Assembly (NCBI GenBank): GCA_018052735.1
Contig: JAGPMT010000026.1
Location: 1 to 42,092 of the forward strand
Length of the DNA: 42,092 bases
Direction of reading: 5' to 3'
Origin: Phycisphaerae bacterium
GTDB taxonomy: Bacteria > Planctomycetota > Phycisphaerae > Sedimentisphaerales > Anaerohalosphaeraceae
In this document: piece after piece, positions 34,952 to 42,092 of the stretch
Layout of the letters: every line of letters begins with the position of its first letter
Numbering within the stretch: the stretch's first letter is position 1
The notes under the pieces: generated by a model
Databases searched by the model: none
Seen by the model: only the letters and a program-made list of their open reading frames with translations
Told to the model about the DNA's origin: nothing
Position numbers and translations under genes: made by a program

Positions 34952-35708
34952 ACAGACCCTGCCGGACCTGCGGGAAAACTGAAGCTGCCGGGTAAAAAAA
35001 CATAATAACTAACGACAGTGCAGAAAGCCCCGTTCTATGTACATGGATTTTGGAAAACCTGCCAGCAGGGGGGCAGGTCCTTTCTGGGCGGTGCTTTTTG
35101 CGTTTTCGGAGGAGCAAGCTGCCTATGCCGAGTAGGGCCAGCGTGGTCGGTTCGGGGATGATAACGTTGATGTTCATCCAAACCGGGTCGTAATTGGCAA
35201 CATTGACGAACCGGATGGAAAACAGCGAACCATCCCACCACTGACCTTGAATGCCGGTCAAGGGATTATTTGAAATGTACCACCAGCCGGGCAGAGCATA
35301 AAGGTCAATGTGGCCGATTGGTTTACCCTGCCACCAACTCACATACTGTAAGCTGGTAATACCGTCAATTCGCCCACCTTTGAGCACAGCGGTTGCGTTC
35401 GTACCAATCGTAATCTCCTCTGTTTCACCGTCCAGATAGAGCAACTGGCTGTTACCGAGAAGCACTATATCCCATATCCCGCCACTGTTACTTAAGGGCG
35501 TTGAAGTATATCGGACTTCAAGTCGGCCGAAATTTCTCATCTCAATCCAATCTGCCCCACCTCCCTGAACAATAAGCGGAGGGTTATAAGTAGTCCATTC
35601 AACCCCATATTCATATTCCCCAGCGGTAATAAAACCATCGCTATATCCGGCAGGGGAAACAGACATACAGACTAAAAACCAAAAAAGGGTCGGCATTAAC
35701 CTTTTCAT
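34950..35708 (-). CDS. PEP-CTERM surface protein with an unusual C-terminal extension
   Basis: A 252-residue exported protein. After the signal peptide (MKRLMPTLFWFLVCMSVSPA) come an aromatic-rich beta body and IIPEPTTLALLGIGSLLL with RKRKK, a complete PEP-CTERM signal at residues about 183-205. Normally the protein stops here, but the frame runs on for 47 residues, through a terminator-like hairpin (35054-35077), into a large palindrome. The stop codon was therefore probably lost recently, or the gene is decaying. Such an extension would place polar residues and a new hydrophobic stretch after the sorting signal and may block exosortase handling. ATG 35708 has GGAG 8 bases before it; the in-frame GTG at 35717 is less likely. 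Confidence 0.75.
   Translation of the reverse strand: MKRLMPTLFWFLVCMSVSPAGYSDGFITAGEYEYGVEWTTYNPPLIVQGGGADWIEMRNFGRLEVRYTSTPLSNSGGIWDIVLLGNSQLLYLDGETEEITIGTNATAVLKGGRIDGITSLQYVSWWQGKPIGHIDLYALPGWWYISNNPLTGIQGQWWDGSLFSIRFVNVANYDPVWMNINVIIPEPTTLALLGIGSLLLRKRKKHRPERTCPPAGRFSKIHVHRTGLSALSLVIMFFYPAASVFPQVRQGL
35054..35077 (-). terminator. Terminator-like hairpin inside the PEP-CTERM frame extension
   Basis: On the minus strand CCTGCC...GGCAGG (35077-35072 with 35063-35058) is followed by TTTTCC. It lies 17 bases past the codons for RKRKK, where a terminator would be expected if the gene once stopped there. Confidence 0.5.
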
Positions 35709-36017
35709 CAAAGACACTCCGCCTGTTATTTATTGTTTATTCTATCGAAAACATCTTCTTATGTCAAGATTTTTCACTTTTGGGTTCGAATGCCAACCAG
35801 ACAGTCCTCTAAAAACGCTTTTAATTCGTAAAAATCCTCGATATTTTCCTGTTCCGGCTCCTGCCGGATGGGTTGTCTGCTGGATTCAGCTGCTTGGCAT
35901 CGGCAGGGATGTTAGCCGCCGGAGCGGTATTTGCCACAACGGTTTATAAGCCGGCAAATGCAGAATTAACCGGTCAGCTGCTTAAAGCGATTTTCTGCGG
36001 TAATGCTGGGTCATTCC
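35709..36017. other. Divergent intergenic region
   Basis: About 310 bases between the leftward PEP-CTERM gene and the rightward folE promoter. A 62-codon open frame (35761-35949) has no ribosome site or family features and is not called. Nothing else was recognised. Confidence 0.5.
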
Positions 36018-36046
36018 TTGCTTTAAGGATTTAGAGGTTGTATAAT
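36018..36046 (+). promoter_or_regulatory. Promoter of folE
   Basis: TTGCTT (36018-36023), exactly 17 bases, TATAAT (36041-36046). Transcription would begin near 36053. This excludes the ATG at 36045, which is part of the -10 box, and supports the ATG at 36075. Confidence 0.65.
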
Positions 36047-36074
36047 GCTAATTTTTCAATCTAATGGGACATTT

Positions 36075-36653
36075 ATGAAAGAAGTGGATTTAGAACGGAT
36101 AGAGCGAGCGGTTTTGGAAATTCTGTATGCCGTAGGAGAAGATCCCGGCCGGGAAGGGCTCAAAGACACCCCCCGAAGGGTTGCCAAGATGTATGCTGAA
36201 TTGCTGGAAGGTCTTCGCCATGAGCCGTCCGAACACGTCAAAAGCATTTTTCACGAACAATATGATGAGATTGTGCTGCTTAAGGATATTCCTTTCTATA
36301 GTATCTGTGAACACCATCTGATGCCGTTTATCGGCAAGGCCCACGTAGCGTATCTGCCGGACGGCCGAGTTCTTGGCGTCAGCAAATTGGCTCGTGTTGT
36401 CGATTCGTTTGCACGCCGGCTGCAGCTTCAGGAGCGTCTGACAAACCAGATAGCGGATTTTCTGATGCAGAACCTCAAGCCGTTGGGAGTAACCGTAGTT
36501 TTAGAAGCGGCTCACAGCTGCATGACAATTCGCGGCATCAAAAAACCCGGTGCCACTATGATAACCAGCGCATTGCGGGGTATATTCAAAAAGGACCCTC
36601 GCAGCCGGGCGGAGGTAATGACCCTGATGCATGGGGACAAGCATTTAGGATAA
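36075..36653 (+). CDS. folE: GTP cyclohydrolase I
   Basis: A 192-residue type I GTP cyclohydrolase that makes 7,8-dihydroneopterin triphosphate, the entry to folate, biopterin and queuosine-type pathways. [40 protein letters not shown] (zinc Cys and the catalytic His pair), [19 protein letters not shown], and [16 protein letters not shown] (second zinc Cys) are all present. I use the ATG at 36075 because the -10 box of its promoter overlaps the upstream ATG at 36045; GGGA lies 5 bases before it. The stop is 2 bases before the PTPS-like gene. Confidence 0.96.
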   Translation: MKEVDLERIERAVLEILYAVGEDPGREGLKDTPRRVAKMYAELLEGLRHEPSEHVKSIFHEQYDEIVLLKDIPFYSICEHHLMPFIGKAHVAYLPDGRVLGVSKLARVVDSFARRLQLQERLTNQIADFLMQNLKPLGVTVVLEAAHSCMTIRGIKKPGATMITSALRGIFKKDPRSRAEVMTLMHGDKHLG

Positions 36654-36655
36654 AT

Positions 36656-37459
36656 ATGCATATCCTGACCCGACAGGTTCGCTTTTCAATAGCCCCTTTT
36701 TTGTCCGACCAGCCGACGGGTTTTAATTCCTATGCCTCAAAGCCCGCCGGCGGAGATGGATTGAGCGTGTTTCTGGCTTTGTGGGTAGATTTGGAAGGTC
36801 CGGTCGAGCAGCAGACTGGTTTTGTCGTAAATGTCTCGACAATCGATAAAGCGGTCCGCCAGCATGCCGTTCCTGTTTTTACTCGTTCTGTTCAAGATGC
36901 GTTTAGACATTGCAGAACCTTGAAGCTGGAAGAGCTGGCCGGACTTTTAAAACAGGTTTGGAAGCCGATTCAAGAGGTCTTTGCGGCACAGATTCTCAGG
37001 CAGCTGCGTTTGGATCTGAATCCCTATCGATATCTTGCTGTTCAGGCGGAGGATGCTGATATGCTGATTTACAGTGAAAAATTTGAGTTTTCCTCGATGC
37101 ACAAATTATGGAATGAGGCGTTTGATGCCCAGTCTAATTTTGAGCATTTTGGAAAATGTGCCAATCCGGCCGGACATGGGCATAATTATATTCTCGAAGT
37201 TCGGGTCAGAAAAAAAATACCGCAGGCGGAACAAGATTGGTTCTGTGATTTTCAGAAGGTTGTTGCAGAAGAATTTCTGGATCTTGTGGACCACAAAAAC
37301 CTGAATGCCGATGTGCCAGAGTTTAAATCGTTAAATCCAACCGTTGAAAATCTTGCCTTTTTGGCTTGGGAAAAACTGGAAGGAAAATTTAAGAACGTTA
37401 CACTATGCAGCATTACAGTCTGGGAAAATGACAGGACCTATTGTACTTACAGCCGATAA
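36656..37459 (+). CDS. 6-pyruvoyltetrahydropterin synthase / QueD-like protein with tandem T-fold domains
   Basis: A 267-residue protein, about twice the usual length of this family. The C-terminal half (about 135-267) is a normal PTPS/QueD domain: FEFSSMHKL and FGKCANPAGHGHNYILEV give the zinc His residues and the catalytic Cys, and PTVENLAFLAWEKLE the late Glu region. The N-terminal half (1-130) has the same strand pattern (RQVRFSIAPFLSD; FLALWVDLEGPVEQQTGFVV) but lacks the His ligands and looks like a degenerate copy. It starts 2 bases after folE, whose product is its substrate. It could make 6-pyruvoyl- or 6-carboxy-tetrahydropterin; queC/queE were not seen. Confidence 0.83.
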   Translation: MHILTRQVRFSIAPFLSDQPTGFNSYASKPAGGDGLSVFLALWVDLEGPVEQQTGFVVNVSTIDKAVRQHAVPVFTRSVQDAFRHCRTLKLEELAGLLKQVWKPIQEVFAAQILRQLRLDLNPYRYLAVQAEDADMLIYSEKFEFSSMHKLWNEAFDAQSNFEHFGKCANPAGHGHNYILEVRVRKKIPQAEQDWFCDFQKVVAEEFLDLVDHKNLNADVPEFKSLNPTVENLAFLAWEKLEGKFKNVTLCSITVWENDRTYCTYSR

Positions 37460-37816
37460 TTTGCCCGCTGCAGGCAATTGAACCGACCGGCAAAAAGGGC
37501 GTATCGATTTTATGAAAAACCTCTACTGAATATCTAAACTCTTGTTAATACAGCTGTAATGAATAGCCGATAAAAATGATAACCGTGTATGTTTTTTACT
37601 GAAACACGGTGTTTGGTGCTTGGGAGGGTGACTGCCTTCCGAAGCCGTGAATACGCGGAAATAATCCTATTTTGATGCTGAAAATCGGTTTTCCAGCATT
37701 CAGCGCAACCGACGGGCACGGAGTGTAGATTGGACTAGTTGTTTTAAGCTGTTTGGCCGTTTTTTATTGCGCTGTTTGAATTTTTATAAGAATTTTATCT
37801 ATAAGGATTTAAACTA
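37460..37816 (+). other. Intergenic leader with mutually exclusive hairpins
   Basis: About 357 bases with no gene. ACCGTGT (37582-37588) pairs perfectly with ACACGGT (37604-37610); the CACGG inside the latter can instead pair with CCGTG (37645-37649), which closes a second stem containing GGAGG/CCTTCC. The two folds exclude each other. A possible promoter, TTGAAT (37776-37781), 18 bases, TATAAG (37800-37805), lies after them and close to the next gene. Confidence 0.45.
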
Positions 37817-39106
37817 TTGAAAATTGCTGTTGCAGGCGTTGGTTATGTCGGTTTGGTAGCAGCTGGATGTCTGGCCGACGGGGGCAACCATGTTATCTGC
37901 GTTGACAACGACGCTGTAAAAATTGAAAATCTTAAAAAAGGTATAATCCCTATCTATGAACCGGGATTATCTGAAATTGTTCAAAAGAATGTCAAGGCAG
38001 GGCGTTTGACATTTACAACAAATCTCAAAGAGGGAGTAGATAATTCTCTGATTATCATTATCGGCGTTGGCACACCCAGCGCCCCTGACGGTTCTGCCGA
38101 TATATCAGCCGTATTGGATGTAGCCGAAAAGACGGCTCAATATATGACCGACTACCGTATCATTGTCACCAAAAGCACAGTCCCAGTCGGTACATACAAA
38201 AAAGTTACCGATTTGATGGCTTCCAAAACGAATGTCCCCTTTGACTATGTAAGCAATCCGGAATTTCTTAAAGAGGGCTCAGCTGTAGAGGATTTCCTCA
38301 AGCCGGACCGGGTAATTATCGGAACAGCCAATCCGGCGGTTATGGAGCTGATGAAGGTCCTTTATGCACCGTTTATGCGTAAAAGCAGCCGAATCTTATT
38401 TATGGACCCAGCCAGTGCAGAAATGACCAAATATGCCGCCAATGTGATGCTGGCTTCACGCATTTCATTTATGAATGAATTAAGTGCGCTCTGCGAGGTG
38501 TATGGAGCGGATATTGAATTGGTACGAGCCGGCATAGGCGCTGACAGCCGGATCGGCAATGCCTTTTTATTTGCCGGCGTCGGCTATGGCGGCAGCTGTT
38601 TTCCCAAAGATGTTCGTGCCCTCATTCATATGGGGCGGCAAAAAGGCGTCCGGATGGGTATTGCTGAAGCTGTCAATGAGGCCAATTATGCCCAGCATGA
38701 CCGCTTTGCTAAAAAAGTTATCGATTATTTTGCCGGCCGAAACGATGTGCAGCTGGGCATCTGGGGGCTGGCGTACAAAGCCCGCACCGATGACACACGT
38801 GAATCCCCGGCGATTTACTGCATTCAAAAGTTTCTGGATGCCGGGATGCGGATTATCGCTTTTGACCCCGAAGCCAGCTGCGGACCGCTGGGTGACAAGA
38901 TTCAAAAAGCAGCGGATGCCTACGATGTGCTGGCCGGCTCAGAAGCCCTTGTCATTTTTACCGATTGGCAGGAGTTTCGCTCTCCGGATTTTGATGCCAT
39001 AGCCAAAAAACTCAACAGGCCGGTCATCTTTGACGGCCGGAATCTTTACAATCCGTCTTTTGTTCGAAAGATAGGTATTGAATACCACAGCATCGGTCGG
39101 CCTTGA
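37817..39106 (+). CDS. ugd: UDP-glucose 6-dehydrogenase
   Basis: A 429-residue nucleotide-sugar dehydrogenase that makes UDP-glucuronate in two NAD steps. MKIAVAGVGYVGLVAAGCLA is the NAD-binding start; PEFLKEGSAVEDFLKPDRVI, the helical linker with ASRISFMNELSALCE, and GYGGSCFPKDVRALI with the catalytic Cys (about residue 259) are intact. The start is TTG at 37817, supported by AAGGA 9 bases upstream and by the Rossmann motif beginning at once. It opens a gene run for acidic surface sugars. Confidence 0.94.
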   Translation: MKIAVAGVGYVGLVAAGCLADGGNHVICVDNDAVKIENLKKGIIPIYEPGLSEIVQKNVKAGRLTFTTNLKEGVDNSLIIIIGVGTPSAPDGSADISAVLDVAEKTAQYMTDYRIIVTKSTVPVGTYKKVTDLMASKTNVPFDYVSNPEFLKEGSAVEDFLKPDRVIIGTANPAVMELMKVLYAPFMRKSSRILFMDPASAEMTKYAANVMLASRISFMNELSALCEVYGADIELVRAGIGADSRIGNAFLFAGVGYGGSCFPKDVRALIHMGRQKGVRMGIAEAVNEANYAQHDRFAKKVIDYFAGRNDVQLGIWGLAYKARTDDTRESPAIYCIQKFLDAGMRIIAFDPEASCGPLGDKIQKAADAYDVLAGSEALVIFTDWQEFRSPDFDAIAKKLNRPVIFDGRNLYNPSFVRKIGIEYHSIGRP

Positions 39107-39170
39107 CTGCCGTCGGATTTGGCACATCTGACAGCCGCCGGCTTGCAGAAAGCAGAAAAAAGCAGTTACT

Positions 39171-40229
39171 ATGTCTGAGAAAATACTCGTAACCGGTACC
39201 GCAGGATTTATCGGCTTTCATCTGGCCAGACGCCTGCTGGAGCGGGGCGATGAGGTCGTCGGACTGGACAGCATCAATGATTATTATGATCCGGCGATCA
39301 AGTACGCACGGCTTGAGCAGACCGGCATTCATCAGCAGGCAATCGAATACAATAAACCTGCTGTCAGCTCGACCTTTGAAAAGTACCGGTTTATTCAGCT
39401 TCATCTGGAAGATAAGCCGGCTGTTGAAGCGCTTTTTGCAAGGGAAACATTCGGCAAAGTCTGTCACCTTGCCGCACAGGCAGGTGTTCGCTACAGTTTG
39501 GTGAATCCAAGGGCCTATATCGATTCCAATATTATTGGTTTTTTTAATATTCTTGAACTGTGCCGGCAATACAAAATAGGGCATCTGACCTATGCCAGCA
39601 GCTCCAGCGTTTACGGGCTGAATGAATCCATGCCGTTTTCGACGAGCCACAATGTGGACCATCCGGTCAGCTTGTATGCGGCCAGTAAAAAGTCCAACGA
39701 GCTGATGGCTCATACTTACAGCCACCTGTTCGGCCTGCCGACGACGGGCTTGCGTTTTTTCACAGTATATGGGCCTTGGGGCCGGCCGGATATGGCTCTG
39801 TTTCGCTTTACACAGGCGATTTTGGAAGACAAGCCGATTGATGTGTACAATTACGGACAGATGCAGCGGGATTTTACGTATATTGACGATATTGTGGAAG
39901 GCATTGTCCGCGTGCTCGACAATCCGCCGCAGGGCAATCCGCATTGGACCGGCCGGACGCCGGACCCTTCCAGTTCAAAAGCGCCTTATAAGATTTACAA
40001 TATTGGAAACAGTGCGCCGGTCAAACTGACGGATTTTATAGAGGCAATAGAACAGGCACTGGGCCGAAAAGCCAACAAGAGAATGCTTCCGCTTCAGCCC
40101 GGTGATGTGCCGGCTACGTGGGCCGATGTCAGCGATTTGGCTGAAAACTTCAATTACAGGCCTGCTACAGCCATTCAGGAAGGCATCAGCCGGTTTGTCG
40201 ACTGGTATAAAGACTTTTATGGTGTTTGA
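39171..40229 (+). CDS. NAD-dependent sugar epimerase, UDP-glucuronate 4-epimerase-like
   Basis: A 352-residue extended short-chain dehydrogenase. GTAGFIGFHLARRLLERGDEV is the NAD-binding start, ASSSSVYG and SLYAASKKSNELMAHTYSH give the catalytic Ser and Tyr-x3-Lys. GLDSINDYYDPAIKYARLEQ is characteristic of bacterial UDP-glucuronate 4-epimerases (CapI/LspL type). This fits its place 64 bases after the UDP-glucose dehydrogenase: the two would make UDP-galacturonate from UDP-glucose. No strong ribosome site was found. Confidence 0.88.
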   Translation: MSEKILVTGTAGFIGFHLARRLLERGDEVVGLDSINDYYDPAIKYARLEQTGIHQQAIEYNKPAVSSTFEKYRFIQLHLEDKPAVEALFARETFGKVCHLAAQAGVRYSLVNPRAYIDSNIIGFFNILELCRQYKIGHLTYASSSSVYGLNESMPFSTSHNVDHPVSLYAASKKSNELMAHTYSHLFGLPTTGLRFFTVYGPWGRPDMALFRFTQAILEDKPIDVYNYGQMQRDFTYIDDIVEGIVRVLDNPPQGNPHWTGRTPDPSSSKAPYKIYNIGNSAPVKLTDFIEAIEQALGRKANKRMLPLQPGDVPATWADVSDLAENFNYRPATAIQEGISRFVDWYKDFYGV

Positions 40230-40251
40230 CAATCAGAAAACGGAGTGATAC

Positions 40252-41352
40252 ATGCAGGTACCTTTGCTGGACTTAAAAGCGCAATATGCGGCAATCAAGG
40301 ATGAGGTTTTGGCAAAAATCAATGAGGTGCTCGATTCCCAGCGCTGCATCGGCGGCCCGATGGTCGAGGAGCTTGAAAAGGCGATTGCACAGGTGTGCGG
40401 CTGCCGCTATGCAGTGGGTGTTTCCAGCGGCACCGATGCACTGCTGGCCAGCTTGATGAGTTTGGGTATTGGTCCCGGCGATGAAGTGATTACAACCCCC
40501 TTTACCTTTTTTGCCACCGCCGGCAGCATTGCCCGCCTCGGAGCTGTGCCGGTGTTTGTGGATATTGATCCCAAGACCTTTAATATAAATCCGGCCCTGA
40601 TAGAGCCGGCCATTACCGCTAAAACCAAAGCCATTATGCCGGTCCACCTGTTCGGCCAGATGGCTGATATGGATCCGATTATGCAGCTTGCTGGCCAGAC
40701 CTCGCTGGCGGTTATCGAAGATGCTGCCCAGGCGATCTCGGCCACCTACAAAGGCAAAAAGGCCGGTCAGATGGGCACGTGCGGCTGCTTCAGTTTCTTT
40801 CCCAGCAAAAATCTCGGCGGCATCGGGGACGGGGGGATGGTTGTTACCAACGATGAAAAACTGCATCATCAGCTGTTTATTATGCGCAACCACGGAATGG
40901 AACCCAAATATTACCATCACTGCATCGGCGGCAATTTTCGGCTTGATCCTATTCAGGCTGCGGCGCTGCTGGTCAAACTGCCGCATCTGGATGACTGGTC
41001 AAATGCCCGCCGCCAAAACGCCGCCTACTACAATAAAAAATTCAGGAATTCTGTAGTGCAGACGCCTTTTATCGCTGAAGACTGTGTGTCGATTTATAAC
41101 CAATATGTCATCCGCGTGCCCCGCCGGGATGCATTGGTCAAGCACTTGCAGTCCAAAGGCATCGGCTGTGAGATTTATTATCCTGTGCCGCTGCATCTGC
41201 AGAAGTGCTTTGCCTATCTGGGCAAAGGTCCGGGCAGTTTTCCGGAAGCCGAAAAGGCGTCCCGAGAAGTGCTGGCTTTGCCGATTTATCCTGAACTGAC
41301 CAATGAGATGAAAGACTATGTTGTCCAGACGATTTTGGACTTTCTGTCGTAA
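40252..41352 (+). CDS. DegT/DnrJ/EryC1/StrS aminotransferase (WbpE-like)
   Basis: A 366-residue PLP aminotransferase acting on keto-sugars of nucleotide sugars. VPLLDLKAQYAAIKDEVLAKI, VGVSSGTDALLASLMSLGIGPGDEVI, AVIEDAAQAISATYKGKKAG, and SFFPSKNLGGIGDGGMVVT with the Schiff-base Lys (about residue 185) are typical. The sequence resembles WbpE-type enzymes that add the 3-amino group to a UDP-HexNAc-uronate; the UDP-HexNAc dehydrogenase gene starting 93 bases downstream supports this. ACGGAG precedes the ATG. Confidence 0.9.
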   Translation: MQVPLLDLKAQYAAIKDEVLAKINEVLDSQRCIGGPMVEELEKAIAQVCGCRYAVGVSSGTDALLASLMSLGIGPGDEVITTPFTFFATAGSIARLGAVPVFVDIDPKTFNINPALIEPAITAKTKAIMPVHLFGQMADMDPIMQLAGQTSLAVIEDAAQAISATYKGKKAGQMGTCGCFSFFPSKNLGGIGDGGMVVTNDEKLHHQLFIMRNHGMEPKYYHHCIGGNFRLDPIQAAALLVKLPHLDDWSNARRQNAAYYNKKFRNSVVQTPFIAEDCVSIYNQYVIRVPRRDALVKHLQSKGIGCEIYYPVPLHLQKCFAYLGKGPGSFPEAEKASREVLALPIYPELTNEMKDYVVQTILDFLS

Positions 41353-41445
41353 ACAATCAAACTGCGTAGAACATCTGCATGTGTAAAATGCCGATACAAA
41401 CTCTATAACTGCATCAAACAGCTGACAGAATTAGGAGAACAAGAT

Positions 41446-42092
41446 ATGGCTAAAAAGCCAGCTTCGCTGGAACAGAAGATTCAAAGCAAAAAGGTGGTGG
41501 TGGGAGTACTTGGATTGGGCTATGTAGGGCTGCCGCTTGCACGGGAATTTGCATCCGCCGGCATTCGGGTCATTGGATTGGATATTGATGAGCCGAAGGT
41601 CAGGAAACTCAATGCGGGCAAAAGCATTCTTAAGACCGTTTCTCACGAATCGGTCAAAAAGATGGTGCAATCCGGCAAATTCCGCGCTACCGCTGATATG
41701 TCCGAGATTCGCAAGGTGGATGCTGTCTTGATTTGTGTTCCCACGCCGCTGACAGAAAACCGCGAGCCTGACATGCAGTATGTCGAAGGAAGCTGCCGCA
41801 CGATTGCCAAATATCTCCAGAAAGGACAGCTGATTTCGCTGGAAAGCACAACCTACCCCGGCACAACCCGCGAGCTGATGATGCCGATTCTGGAAGCGAC
41901 AGGATTAAAAGCCGGCCGGGATTTCTATCTGGCCTATTCCCCCGAACGCGAGGATCCGGGCAATAAGCAATACTGCACCCGGACGATTCCCAAGGTCGTC
42001 GGCGGCCTGACGCCCACCTGTCGGGAACTGGCCCGGCGGCTGTATCTGCTGGCGATTGAAACAATGGTGCCTGTGTCGTCGCTGGAAGCCGC
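41446..42092 (+). CDS. UDP-N-acetylhexosamine 6-dehydrogenase (WbpA-like), 5' part
   Basis: The first 215 codons of a nucleotide-sugar dehydrogenase; the gene runs off the window end. VVVGVLGLGYVGLPLAREFA is the NAD-binding start, DAVLICVPTPLTENREPDMQ and SLESTTYPGTTRELMMPIL the conserved substrate-binding region, and YLAYSPEREDPGN is typical of the UDP-GlcNAc/ManNAc dehydrogenase branch. It is distinct from the UDP-glucose dehydrogenase at 37817. AGGAG lies 8 bases before the ATG. Together with the DegT aminotransferase it suggests a UDP-2,3-diamino-uronate type precursor. Confidence 0.9.
   Translation, partial: MAKKPASLEQKIQSKKVVVGVLGLGYVGLPLAREFASAGIRVIGLDIDEPKVRKLNAGKSILKTVSHESVKKMVQSGKFRATADMSEIRKVDAVLICVPTPLTENREPDMQYVEGSCRTIAKYLQKGQLISLESTTYPGTTRELMMPILEATGLKAGRDFYLAYSPEREDPGNKQYCTRTIPKVVGGLTPTCRELARRLYLLAIETMVPVSSLEA

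Noticed and set aside
34443-34982. A 179-codon plus-strand open frame
   Set aside because: It starts with TTG without a ribosome site, has a Cys/Arg-rich composition unlike the neighbours, shows no domain, and overlaps a palindrome and the end of the opposite gene.
35761-35949. A 62-codon plus-strand frame upstream of folE
   Set aside because: No ribosome site, no homology pattern, and it lies in the promoter region of folE.
37534-37719. A minus-strand frame in the leader of ugd
   Set aside because: It covers the hairpin region, lacks a ribosome site and resembles no family.

Overview
The window looks like chromosomal DNA of a Gram-negative bacterium from the Planctomycetota, most likely the class Phycisphaerae. 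The evidence is combined: five proteins with PEP-CTERM surface-sorting tails, a dockerin-like Asp-rich C-terminal repeat and a type-IV-prepilin-like 'H-X9-DG' type protein, together with outer-membrane proteins (a secretin, an LpxR-like barrel and a TonB-dependent receptor). This taxonomic call is an inference; there is no rRNA or marker phylogeny here. No insertion sequence, prophage or CRISPR array was seen.

Layout. 1-8932 (+): a Tad/Flp pilus assembly operon (prepilin peptidase C-terminus, TadE, CpaB, CpaC secretin, CpaE, CpaF ATPase, TadB, TadC, an OmpA-like lipoprotein and a TadD TPR lipoprotein), closed by a short intrinsic terminator. 8997-12323 (-): acetyl-CoA synthetase followed by an OFA-type MFS transporter, with an intrinsic terminator between them. 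12324-15942 (+): an AT-rich spacer, a clear cobalamin riboswitch with a terminator/antiterminator platform, then a PEP-CTERM protein, a surface protein with a dockerin-like tail, and a prepilin-like protein. 15983-22361 (+): comF, guaB, guaA, an LpxR-like outer-membrane protein and a class I/II aminotransferase. 22362-25118 (+): a promoter with a ~520-nt non-coding leader and three tandem PEP-CTERM genes. 25131-27841 (-): topA translationally coupled to a GroES-like gene. 28225-30504 (+): an orphan TonB-dependent receptor. 30501-34261 (-): tRNA-Thr(UGU), argB, argD, argF, rdgB. 34950-35708 (-): a fifth PEP-CTERM gene with an odd C-terminal extension. 36075-37459 (+): folE and a tandem-domain PTPS/QueD-like gene. 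37817-42092 (+): nucleotide-sugar genes for a surface polysaccharide (UDP-glucose dehydrogenase, UDP-glucuronate 4-epimerase-like, DegT aminotransferase, start of a UDP-HexNAc dehydrogenase).

How the genes work together. Much of the window concerns the cell envelope: pili, PEP-CTERM surface proteins, outer-membrane barrels and acidic sugar precursors. The most promising undescribed system is the riboswitch-controlled surface operon at 12809-15942: a B12-sensing RNA sits ahead of exported, surface-anchored proteins of unknown function rather than a known transporter or B12 synthesis enzyme. This suggests a planctomycete vitamin B12 capture or B12-responsive surface module. The RNA call is strong. 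The idea that the proteins bind B12 is inference.
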